Source of the DNA: Obesumbacterium proteus
GTDB lineage: Bacteria; Pseudomonadota; Gammaproteobacteria; Enterobacterales; Enterobacteriaceae
NCBI RefSeq assembly: GCF_001586165.1
Contig: NZ_CP014608.1
Location: 4,650,001-4,714,000 of the forward strand
DNA length: 64,000 bases
Direction: 5' to 3'
The notes under the pieces are model-generated. The model was not told the origin of the DNA, did not search any database, and saw only the letters and a program-made list of their open reading frames with translations. Made by a program: the position numbers and the translations under genes. Below, in pieces: positions 1 through 7,927 of this stretch; within the stretch, counting starts at the first letter, position 1, and every line of letters begins with the position of its first letter.

Positions 1-485
1 ATCGACAGGCTCATTGGCAAGCCGGTATCAATGTCGGTACCCAGACCCATGTACCAAGTGCTCTGACGGTTATCGCTGTTACGACCCATATCGTAGATAT
101 AGTTATTCGCGAAGTACCATTCTTTGAACGGACCGAAGCTCAGATCGGTGCCGGTCAGCTTATCAATAGAGAAGCGCGGTTCAATTTCCATGAACAGCGG
201 GGAACCGTGGTTCCAGATACCGCGAGAGGTGCTGTCACCGCCGAAGAACATTGGCGCATCCACGTAGCCGTAGAAGTCGAACCAATCTTTCTTAGCAAAA
301 GCTTCGTACTCAAGGTAAGTATCGTCTCTCAGCTGTGGTCCAAAGCGCGTATGGGCGCTGCCCACCACGTTAACGCTTTGATGCCACCAGTCAGAAAGAT
401 ATTCGCTGTTGTTGTCTGCTGCTACAGCGGTAACGCTGCTTGAAAGTGCAAGCACGGTGCCTGCAGCTAAAATTATTTTTTTCAT
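1..485 (-). CDS. tsx: Nucleoside-specific outer-membrane channel Tsx (C-terminus cut by window edge)
   Basis: Tsx is an outer-membrane beta-barrel that lets nucleosides and deoxynucleosides diffuse into the periplasm. About 161 N-terminal codons are present; the rest lies beyond the left edge. The start at 485 gives a typical Sec signal peptide ([17 protein letters not shown], then an Ala-rich cleavage region). Mature sequence follows with the family's conserved segments [20 protein letters not shown] and [14 protein letters not shown]. These match E. coli Tsx almost residue for residue as I recall it. A purine-rich ribosome site (AAGGTAAG) lies about a dozen bases upstream. Its partner deo genes for nucleoside breakdown are far to the right in this window (52-57 kb). 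Identification is very secure; completeness cannot be judged. Confidence 0.95.
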   Translation of the reverse strand, partial: MKKIILAAGTVLALSSSVTAVAADNNSEYLSDWWHQSVNVVGSAHTRFGPQLRDDTYLEYEAFAKKDWFDFYGYVDAPMFFGGDSTSRGIWNHGSPLFMEIEPRFSIDKLTGTDLSFGPFKEWYFANNYIYDMGRNSDNRQSTWYMGLGTDIDTGLPMSLS

Positions 486-1157
486 AATATTGCTACTTAC
501 CTTAAGCAAAATTCCCTGCCAGGGAAAAGACCCATGTAAACATCACCACAAATAGCCATCAATTGATCAACAACCCACCTTTCTGGCCGTGCGTATTATA
601 GAAATTATTGCTCACAAAAATCTGTGATCTCTGAATACATTCTTAAATACGTAATCGATTGCGTTCACGTTTGCGATGAAAAAATTCGGAGGGATTCTAC
701 AATCTTTGCTGCAATAATCAAATTTAAAACCCGACTATTGATATAGAAATTGCCCTGAAAGGCTTATTCCATAAGGCATTCGCCGATAAACGGCCTCGTT
801 TTTTTGTGTCTGGATGAAAAGTTGCGCAACTTACAAAAGGAAAAAATTGACGAAACTTTGCCGTTGTTACAATGTCGCAGGCCAATAAATGTTTGAATGC
901 TAATAAATCAATCGCTATTTTGTGAAAATCATGACAAGCGCTTTGATGACCTATTTTTCCTAAAGTATTCCAAAAGCCAATCCATTCGCTCTAAAGCCAT
1001 ATAATTATCTGATAAACAAAAATAAAGTCATTCGCATCGTAATTAGCGCAAATATATTTGGGCTTACACGTGTACACTGGAATAATTCTCAGCTAACCTA
1101 GCTCTAGTTTTAAGCAACAGCATGATTTCCATTGTTCAACAGAGGTAGTGCCGCACT
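486..1157. other. Intergenic region between divergent tsx and trhA
   Basis: This 670-base stretch lacks a convincing gene. It is AT-rich and must hold the tsx promoter (leftward) and the trhA promoter (rightward). Near 921-936 there is a degenerate CRP-like pattern (TGTGA, six bases, TGACA), but it lies far from both starts, so I do not call it a site. I see no clear DeoR or CytR operator, although tsx is controlled by both regulators in E. coli. Confidence 0.5.
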
Positions 1158-1808
1158 ATGGCAAAGGCAAACATTGTTCAGCAGGGATATTCACTGGCAG
1201 AGGAAGTTGCCAACAGCATCAGCCACGGAATTGGTTTCATTCTGGGGATCGTCGGCCTGGTTCTATTGTTGGTTCAAGCCATTGGCACCGGTGCCGATGC
1301 CACTGCAATCGCTAGCTATAGCCTTTACGGCGGCAGCATGATTTTGCTGTTTCTTGCATCCACGCTCTATCACGCCATTTCACATCAGAACATCAAACGT
1401 TGGCTGAAGGTGTTTGACCACTGCGCCATCTATTTATTGATCGCCGGTACCTACACCCCATTCCTACTGGTTGGATTAGATTCCACCTTAGCCAAATGGT
1501 TGATGGGGGTTATCTGGGGTATTGCGCTGTTTGGTATTTTGTTCAAACTCGCGTTTGCCCATCGCTTTGAAGTACTTTCACTTATCACCTACCTCACGAT
1601 GGGATGGCTGTCATTAATTGTTATCTATCAGTTGGCAACCAAGCTGGCATGGGGGGGCGTAACGCTACTGGCCGTAGGCGGTATTGTTTATACGCTAGGG
1701 GTTATTTTCTACGTCAGTAAACGAATTCCATACAACCACGCGATCTGGCATGCGTTTGTGCTGGGCGGATGCGCCTGTCATTTTTTTGCGATTTATTTGT
1801 ATGTGTAG
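1158..1808 (+). CDS. trhA: TrhA / hemolysin III family membrane protein
   Basis: This is a 216-residue inner-membrane protein of the hemolysin III (PAQR-like) family, the length of E. coli YqfA/TrhA. Seven hydrophobic segments are visible. Family metal-site residues are present: STLYH near residue 70, FDH in the middle, and HAIWHAF near the C-terminus. In E. coli TrhA is linked to membrane energetics and fatty-acid-related homeostasis; the old 'hemolysin' name is not a proven activity. The start at 1158 follows AGAGGTAG. In E. coli the gene lies just beyond gcvP. Here about 6 kb of extra DNA (symporter and bud genes) separates them. No good terminator follows it; repeat DNA begins within 45 bases of the stop. 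Confidence 0.9.
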   Translation: MAKANIVQQGYSLAEEVANSISHGIGFILGIVGLVLLLVQAIGTGADATAIASYSLYGGSMILLFLASTLYHAISHQNIKRWLKVFDHCAIYLLIAGTYTPFLLVGLDSTLAKWLMGVIWGIALFGILFKLAFAHRFEVLSLITYLTMGWLSLIVIYQLATKLAWGGVTLLAVGGIVYTLGVIFYVSKRIPYNHAIWHAFVLGGCACHFFAIYLYV

Positions 1809-1851
1809 ATCGAAGGGGAGGGTTTTGTTCGCCTATATCTATGCGGTCCTA

Positions 1852-2091
1852 GTGAAAGGTTTCGTTCGCCTATCAATAACAGCTATCACATATTGCTAGA
1901 GTCGAAGGCGACCGATGAGGGGCGCCAGCGCGCGCCCCTTCAATCCTCGCGCTTTTATCCGAGACGCCATCTCCGCGCCGGGTCGGCATGCGCCATCCTT
2001 GGCGCCTCCTCCCCTCGTGAAAACATCCTGTTTTCACTGCTCTAAATGCCACGACTTAAACTCAAAAAAAGATAGAGCTTTTGTCTTTTGG
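1852..2091 (+). repeat. Structured dispersed repeat, copy A
   Basis: This copy begins GTGAAAGGTTTCGTTCGCC and contains a 72-base core (1905-1976) that recurs without mismatch, inverted, at 52141-52212. The module order is: a G+C hairpin with stem GGGGCGC and loop CAGCGC; a linker containing CTCGCGCTTTTATCCGAGACG; a hairpin with stem GCGCCA around TCCT (about 1990-2005); a hairpin with stem GTGAAAACA around TCC (about 2018-2038); then TGCTCTAAATGC and an A/T-rich tail. A truncated echo of the head (GGTTTTGTTCGCCTAT) precedes it at about 1821-1836. It is noncoding in my view; a 60-codon ORF inside it is only a readthrough of the palindromes. Confidence 0.85.
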
Positions 2092-2100
2092 GTTTGACCT

Positions 2101-2330
2101 TTTCCGGCACGTTGTTCTTCAGCCGAATAGAGGAATGTAGGCTAGGATTTGCCGACCGGACGTCGGCAAAAGGGCGACGGAGGCATGGATGCCGATTGTC
2201 GCTCGTTCCGTTAAAGCCTAAATGACGAAATGAGGGAACCTGCGAAGCAGGCTGAAGAACGGTGCCAAGCCGGGATGCAAGGCGGCGGCGATTGAGCCGC
2301 CTTGCTCGGACGCTGGCACAGTACAGAGGT
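2101..2330. other. Multi-hairpin noncoding region downstream of repeat copy A
   Basis: This stretch folds on paper into a closed multibranch figure. Segment 2106-2124 pairs with 2250-2266 (GGCTGAAGAAC arm). Inside it, TAGGCT at 2138-2143 pairs with AGCCTA at 2215-2220. That stem encloses a 9-bp hairpin (TTTGCCGAC, 2148-2170) and a second arm (2174-2202) holding the palindrome GGCATGGATGCC. A 10-bp hairpin (GCAAGGCGGC, 2277-2304) follows, inside an outer GTGCCA/TGGCAC pair (2262-2319). GTGCC at 2262-2266 can pair with either of two GGCAC segments, so the two folds exclude each other. I see no gene here. It may be an extension of repeat A or a separate structured RNA. Confidence 0.5.
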
Positions 2331-2444
2331 GAAATTCATAGCCTAAAAGCGTACGAAACCTTACTCGATACTAAAAACCATCAAACCTCTGCACAATACT
2401 GATGTAAGACTAGATATTTTGGGGCGGACATAACATCACCACAT

Positions 2445-3844
2445 TTAAGCCTTATTCTCCGCTACCTTCCCACCCACATACTTACTCATCTTAATCACTA
2501 TCGGCGACAGCAAAATCAACGCTACGAGGTTTGGCAATACCATCAATCCGTTGAACATATCCGCCATATTCCACACCAGCTCGACTTTGAAGAACGAGGC
2601 AATAAAGATGAAGGCAATCACCACCAGTTGATAGGCACGTACCGCACGTTGGGAATTGAATAGATAACGAATATTCATTTCACCATAGTAGTACCAGCCA
2701 ACAATCGTTGAGAAAGCAAAGAAGAACAGCGAAACCGAAATAAACAGGCTGCCAAAATAGCCATAAACATAGGTATACGCTTGCTGAGTCACCGCAATGC
2801 CTTGTCCGGTGAATACACCAAGGAAGTTGGTCTGGGTTTTACCACCGAGCTCCCACATGCTCATACCCGATGTGATAATCGCCAATGCGGTTAGCGTGAC
2901 GATAACGCACACCACAAACACGCCCATCATCGCGATATAGCCCTGTTGTTCTGGACGCTCAACCTTAGCCACCGCGTGAGCATGCGGCGTCGAACCCATC
3001 CCTGCCTCGTTGGAAAACAGACCGCGAGCAATACCAAAACGCATCGCCTGCTGAATCGCAATCCCTGCACCACCGCCCAATACCGCCGTTGGATTAAAGG
3101 CCGCCACAAAAATCGATTTAAACGCCGGTAAAATATAGTGGCCGTTGTGCACCAAAATCACCAAGGTGCCCAGCAGATAAAACACCGCTTTAATCGGCAC
3201 CACTTTCTCGGTGAATGAGGCGATGCTGCTGATCCCCCCATAATCACCACGCCGGTGATCACCGCCAATACAATACCGATCACCCAGCCCGGTACGCCCA
3301 GAGAGCTATTAAATGCCGCGGCGATAGAGTTGGACTGCACCATATTGCCGATAAAGCCCAGCGCAATAATCACCAACACGGAGAAAATACAGGCCAGCCA
3401 TTTGCAGTTCAGCCCTTTTTCAATGTAATACGCGGGGCCGCCGACCACTTGGCCGTTTTTATCTTTTGATCTGAATTTTTGCGCCAACATCGCTTCTGCG
3501 TAAATCGTCGCCATTCCCAGAAACGAGGAAACCCACATCCAGAAAATCGCACCGGGGCCACCTGCCACTATCGCCGTTGCCGGACCAGCCAGATTGCCGG
3601 TACCGACCTGCCCAGCAATAGCCGTTGCAACCGCCTGAAATGAACTCATACCCTGTTTATCAGCCTTCGCGCCCGACAAAGAAATACCGCCGAACAGCGC
3701 TTTAAAACCAGAGCCAAAATGACGGATCTGAATGAAACCCAAACGCAGCGTGTAATAAATACCTGTTCCACACAGGAGGAAAATCAGCAGTTCATCCCAA
3801 AGCAGGCTGTTCACCTGATTAACCAACTGAGCAATGAATTCCAT
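2445..3844 (-). pseudogene. Alanine/glycine:cation symporter (AGCS family), frameshifted
   Basis: AGCS (AlsT/YaaJ/DagA-like) proteins import alanine or glycine with Na+ through about eleven membrane helices. The first 205 residues (from 3844) and the last about 250 (to 2445) are both clearly AGCS, with GNLAGPATAI, GGPAYYIEKGL and FSNEAGMGSTPHAHA, but they lie in different frames. The break is at a run of six C on the + strand (3234-3239), read as G on the coding strand. One extra G would restore the expected GISSIASFTEKVVPIKA and join the halves into a protein of about 465 residues, the family size. So it is either a true pseudogene, a phase-variable tract or a sequencing error. AAGG stands five bases before the start. 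It lies next to the bud operon and in the same direction. Confidence 0.85.
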
Positions 3845-4277
3845 AATGCCTTACCTGTTTTTATGCCAGTGCGTGTGTTGTCACACGTCATGGTTGTTGT
3901 TTTAAACCAATAGTTCACCCGAAGTCTGTATAAGCACCAAGGTGGGTTGCCATAATGAAAAATGCAGATGTATCAACAAATAAGACCAGATAGGCCCCGT
4001 TGATCTCGTCTTAAAAAGGGGAACATTTCACGGTGAGAACTCTATCACACTTTTGTCGCCAGACTTGCCCAGAAACCGACCATCAGTAACATGAGTAAAA
4101 ATGATGATTAGCGTAAGTAATAGGATGCAATAACAATGTAATCATTTAATATTTATAAGTTTTTACATTATCACTCAGCCAAGCTTTAATTGTGGTTATT
4201 GGGTTTTGTCATTAGAAAATCTCACCCAAAATTAATGAAAAAAAGTAAGGCTTAAAGATATTCCTGAGCACGATAAA
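3845..4277. other. Intergenic region upstream of the symporter gene
   Basis: This AT-rich spacer of about 430 bases lies between the symporter start and the budB terminator. It must contain the leftward symporter promoter. A short palindrome GTGTG-TTGT-CACAC (about 3871-3884) lies 27 bases upstream of the start. I see no gene, RNA or strong operator. Confidence 0.5.
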
Positions 4278-4311
4278 TAAAAAAAGCCTCATCAACTAAG
4301 CGATGAGGCTG
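4278..4311 (-). terminator. Rho-independent terminator of budAB
   Basis: A 9-bp stem (AGCCTCATC/GATGAGGCT) with an eight-base loop is followed on the minus strand by a run of seven T. It lies about 60 bases beyond the budB stop. Confidence 0.85.
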
Positions 4312-4371
4312 AAACCGAAGAGATGTTATGTCAGACAGCCTTCGGGGTAGGTGAAATAATAAGAAGAAATC

Positions 4372-6048
4372 TTAAAACAGTTCGCTCATATTCAGTTGGC
4401 TCATCAACAGCGCGTTATCGCTGTAATCAACCGGCACGGCAACAACCGCTGGGCCTTGTACGTCCATCGCAGCACGCAGCGTGCTTTCCAATGTTTCTGA
4501 AGACGTTACGGCAAATCCTTTGGCACCAAACGCTTCCGCGTAGGCTTTAAAGTCGATCGGGCCAAATTTAACCCCCGACGTGCGGTGGTATTTCTTATCT
4601 TCTTGGATCGCTACCATATTGTATTCTTCATCTACCCATATGATATGTAACAGATTCACGCCTAAGCGTACTGCCGTTTCCAATTCCATGCTGGACTGCA
4701 TAAAACCACCATCGCCGGAAACCGAAACCACCTTACGGCTAGGATCGACCAACGCGGTGCCAATCGCCCACGGTAACGCGACCCCCATCGTCTGCTGCCC
4801 GTTTGAAATCAGCACCTGACGCGCACGGAAGCTGTATAAATAGCGGGCGATCCAAATATGAAAGCTCCCCATATCGACGCACAGCGTCACGTCGCTATTC
4901 ACGATGTCCTGCATGGCTCTCACCAAGCGCAGCGGATGAATGGCAAACTGGGTTAGGCTTCTTCCTTTCTGCGCTAAAAGATCGCGCTGCTGACGGCACT
5001 CTTCTAAAATCGCCACCGCGTCGCTGCTTAAATCAAGCGCGGCATGAATATGTTCAGATAGCAGATCTAACGTCTCTGCGATATCCCCCACCAGCTCGAT
5101 ATCCGGCTGATAATCGCTATCGGTTTCGGCAGGCATAATGTCGATGTGAACCAAATCGGCACCATCGTTGTTCCACTGCGCTGGCTCATATTCAATTGGG
5201 CTATAGCCAATCGTTATGACCAAATCAGCGTTACGCAGTAAGCGGTCACCCGCCTGATTATTGAAAAGTCCGACACGCCCAGCAAAACGATGGAAGTGAG
5301 CCTGATCGATAACCCCAGCGGCTTGATAAGTGCTGGTGACCGGCAGCCCACTTTTATGTAAAAGGCGGCGAATAGCGTCCGCGTTACGCGGCTGGCTTGC
5401 CATCAAGCCAAGAAAAATCACCGGATTTTTCGCTTTTTCAAGCCGACGAGCCACCTGCACGATACTTTCAAAAGGAGCCGCGCCCAGAGTAGGATGCTGT
5501 GTCGTTAACACCCTGCTGTTGACCGGCTCATTGAGAATATCCATCGGCAAGCTGATAAAACTGGCTCCGGGGCGTCCAAACTCGGCGGCACGAAAACCGT
5601 TCGCCAACACTTCAGACAAAGCCGATGCCGAAGTCACCTCGGCGGAATATTTGGTTACCGGACGGAACATCGTCACGGTATCCATCGTCTGATGCACCTG
5701 TTTTAGATGATCGGCACGCTTCACCGCCCCGCCCAGCGCCACCAAAGGATCGCCTTCTGAGGTTGCCGTCGCTACGCCGGTAATTAAATTGGAGCACCCA
5801 GGTCCCGATGTCACTAAGGCAACACCGGCTTTACCGGTTAAACGCCCAACCGCTCCCGCCATAAATGCCGCGTTGGCTTCGTGGCGAACGGCAATAGTTT
5901 CAATGCTGGAATCAACCAACGAGTTAAACACCCTATCAATTTTCGCACCAGGGATACCAAATACGTGTTTAACCCCCTGAGCTTCTAACTGAGCGACGAT
6001 CAAATCCGCCCCGCACTGCCATGCTTTATTGCTATCAGACTTTTTCAT
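4372..6048 (-). CDS. budB: Catabolic acetolactate synthase BudB
   Basis: This 558-residue ThDP enzyme condenses two pyruvates to acetolactate and CO2, the first step of acetoin/2,3-butanediol fermentation in the cytosol. It follows Klebsiella BudB along its length. The N-terminal pyrimidine-binding domain has [15 protein letters not shown] with the catalytic Glu. The C-terminal domain has the metal-ThDP motif [15 protein letters not shown] near residue 450. The segment after it reads [12 protein letters not shown] where Klebsiella has WVDNGYNM: the Mg-binding Asp is kept, but the next two residues are both Glu. It lacks the FAD-type features of anabolic IlvB, and no small subunit lies nearby. 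It is second in a two-gene operon, 29 bases after budA, and ends at a strong terminator. Confidence 0.95.
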   Translation of the reverse strand: MKKSDSNKAWQCGADLIVAQLEAQGVKHVFGIPGAKIDRVFNSLVDSSIETIAVRHEANAAFMAGAVGRLTGKAGVALVTSGPGCSNLITGVATATSEGDPLVALGGAVKRADHLKQVHQTMDTVTMFRPVTKYSAEVTSASALSEVLANGFRAAEFGRPGASFISLPMDILNEPVNSRVLTTQHPTLGAAPFESIVQVARRLEKAKNPVIFLGLMASQPRNADAIRRLLHKSGLPVTSTYQAAGVIDQAHFHRFAGRVGLFNNQAGDRLLRNADLVITIGYSPIEYEPAQWNNDGADLVHIDIMPAETDSDYQPDIELVGDIAETLDLLSEHIHAALDLSSDAVAILEECRQQRDLLAQKGRSLTQFAIHPLRLVRAMQDIVNSDVTLCVDMGSFHIWIARYLYSFRARQVLISNGQQTMGVALPWAIGTALVDPSRKVVSVSGDGGFMQSSMELETAVRLGVNLLHIIWVDEEYNMVAIQEDKKYHRTSGVKFGPIDFKAYAEAFGAKGFAVTSSETLESTLRAAMDVQGPAVVAVPVDYSDNALLMSQLNMSELF

Positions 6049-6077
6049 GGAACCACACTCCTCGCAGCCAAAAAGGC

Positions 6078-6860
6078 TTAACTTTCAACGGAACGAATCG
6101 CCGTATCTAAATTTGCAGGGCACAAATCGGCCTGCATAAAATCATCATCATGTGGGAAATCGATCAGTAATTTATCGATAGAGCCAAAGGTCAAAACGCC
6201 GCTTTCCACCTGATAATCAAGAATATGGCCACCACAGTCGCGCTCCGCGGTGATGAAGTGCTCGTGATATCCCGCAACGTTGATACCTTGCATATAGTTA
6301 GGTGTCAGAAAGCCAATCAACACCCCTTCGCGATGTTCAATGTGGTATGTCGGCTGAGCCTCAATGGCTTCCTGCATTGGTTTGTAAGGGCGGTGCTGCT
6401 CCGGCACGGTACGCGTTTCTACGTTGCGGAAAATCCCGTCAATGCGCAGCGCGCAGAAGGCATTTTGGCTGGTGAGCATTTTGTCGATAACCTGATGGAT
6501 CTCATCTCGGCTATGCAAACGATTGATGCGGTATTCTTCCGTCGGTTGGAAAAAGGTCATCACCGCAAAAGGCGTTTTTTGTTCAGGTTTGGCACGGCGA
6601 GCGCTGCCGTCGCCACGTAGCTGGAAAATATTGCGGTTAAACGCAATCATTTCGCCATCAAGATGGTTGAAGGTGCCTAAGCCAAAGTCTCCGTGCTGGA
6701 GCAAATCGGCCATCGTTGTCTCCCCTTCATAAACCCCGCTTAATAGCGCACTCATTAGAGAAGTTTGATAAATGACGCGTTCTGGGTGTGCACGTTGCAG
6801 CTGCATAGCCGTTTTTGCGATGTCTGCCACGCATGAACAGTCAGAAGGATGTGATTTCAT
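6078..6860 (-). CDS. budA: Alpha-acetolactate decarboxylase BudA
   Basis: This 260-residue zinc enzyme converts acetolactate to acetoin, matching Klebsiella BudA in length. The segment [19 protein letters not shown] near residue 200 supplies the three zinc-binding histidines (HEH and GGH). [10 protein letters not shown] and [13 protein letters not shown] are further conserved blocks, and the C-terminus [11 protein letters not shown] is typical. It is the first gene of the leftward budA-budB unit, diverging from budR across a 104-base gap. I see no acetoin reductase (budC) here, so the last step to butanediol must be encoded elsewhere. The Shine-Dalgarno is weak (GGATC about nine bases before ATG), but the start agrees with the family. 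Confidence 0.95.
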   Translation of the reverse strand: MKSHPSDCSCVADIAKTAMQLQRAHPERVIYQTSLMSALLSGVYEGETTMADLLQHGDFGLGTFNHLDGEMIAFNRNIFQLRGDGSARRAKPEQKTPFAVMTFFQPTEEYRINRLHSRDEIHQVIDKMLTSQNAFCALRIDGIFRNVETRTVPEQHRPYKPMQEAIEAQPTYHIEHREGVLIGFLTPNYMQGINVAGYHEHFITAERDCGGHILDYQVESGVLTFGSIDKLLIDFPHDDDFMQADLCPANLDTAIRSVES

Positions 6861-6964
6861 GAGGTGATCCAGTTTTTCAATTATTAGCGTTATTAACTAA
6901 AGGTTGACTCCTTTCAGCAATGAGTTCCAATATGATGTTGTGTTCACTTTGAGACGTTTTTGAT

Positions 6965-7837
6965 ATGGAACTACGCCATTTACGCTATTTCGTCGCGGTG
7001 GCTCAGACAGGTCACTTTACGCGCGCCGCCGAACAGTTGGGGATCTCACAGCCCCCACTCAGCCAGCAAATTCAAAGACTTGAACATGAAGTTGGCACCC
7101 CGCTGATTAAGCGTTTAACACGTGGGATTGAGCTAACCGAAACGGGAAAAACACTCTACAAAGACGCCTGTGAAATCATCAAACTCACCGATGCGGCGCT
7201 TGAGCGAGCACGCAATGTCGCCCGAGGCATAAGCGGAACGGTCAATATCGGCTTCGCCTGCTCCACGGCGTTTAATCCTGCGGTTTTTTCTTTGCTGCAT
7301 AGCTTTAGAGAAAACTACCCAATGATGCATCTTCAGCCGCAGGAGAAAGAGATGTCCGGTTTGATGAATGCATTAGAAGAGGGAAATATCGATTTTGCGT
7401 TTATTCGCCTGCCGTGCGAACGCAGCAAAGACTTTATGTGTCGCGTCATCGACACCGAAGAGATGATGGTGGCACTCCCTCGCCAGCATCCACTTAGCCG
7501 TAACAGCGCGGTTTCACTGATCGATCTCAAAGATGAATCGCTGATCACTTTTCCACGCGAAGTAGCCCCCAGCCTTTACGACCAAACCATTCATGCCTGT
7601 GAAGTCGCCGGATTCTCGCCCAATCTAGGCCAGCAGTCGCCTCAATTAACCTCCGCGATCAGCATGGTGGGCGGTGGTTTTGGCATGGCTATCGTGCCTG
7701 ACTCGTTAAGCAAAATTGATGAGAAAAACGTGGTGTGTTTGAAGCTCAAAGACACTCTGCTAACCAGCGATATTGCCATTGCGTGGCGACGCGGCGACAG
7801 CAGCCATATTATTTTGCACTTACTCAATTTGCTGTAA
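6965..7837 (+). CDS. budR: LysR-type regulator of the bud operon
   Basis: This 290-residue LysR-type transcription factor has an N-terminal winged helix (MELRHLRYFVAVAQTGHFT, then AAEQLGISQPPLSQQIQRLE). An effector-binding domain starts near residue 90. Its position divergent to budA, the usual place for budR/alsR, makes it the probable acetate-responsive activator of acetoin synthesis. The 104-base gap 6861-6964 should hold its operator and both promoters. It is AT-rich, but I could not fix one T-N11-A box. LysR identity is certain; the assignment to bud rests on context. Confidence 0.88.
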   Translation: MELRHLRYFVAVAQTGHFTRAAEQLGISQPPLSQQIQRLEHEVGTPLIKRLTRGIELTETGKTLYKDACEIIKLTDAALERARNVARGISGTVNIGFACSTAFNPAVFSLLHSFRENYPMMHLQPQEKEMSGLMNALEEGNIDFAFIRLPCERSKDFMCRVIDTEEMMVALPRQHPLSRNSAVSLIDLKDESLITFPREVAPSLYDQTIHACEVAGFSPNLGQQSPQLTSAISMVGGGFGMAIVPDSLSKIDEKNVVCLKLKDTLLTSDIAIAWRRGDSSHIILHLLNLL

Positions 7838-7863
7838 CGCTTAGCTCAGTCATAAACGCCCAT

Positions 7864-7909
7864 AAAAAAACCGCCCTGACGCAAGGTTCACGTCAGGGCG
7901 GTTTTGTTT
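7864..7909. terminator. Bidirectional terminator between budR and gcvP
   Basis: A 13-bp stem (AACCGCCCTGACG) with a nine-base loop has an A run on the left and T-rich sequence on the right. It therefore serves both convergent genes. Confidence 0.92.
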
Positions 7910-7927
7910 AGGCTGCCTATCTAAATG

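Noticed and set aside
1915..2097. 60-codon ORF beginning MRGASARPFNPRAF
   Set aside because: It lies wholly in repeat copy A and recurs in copy C (52050-52274, minus strand). It reads through hairpins and has no ribosome site, so it is a by-product of the repeat.
4372..6048. budB as pyruvate oxidase or anabolic IlvB/IlvG
   Set aside because: Adjacency to budA and budR, no regulatory subunit gene, and residue-level match to catabolic BudB argue against both.
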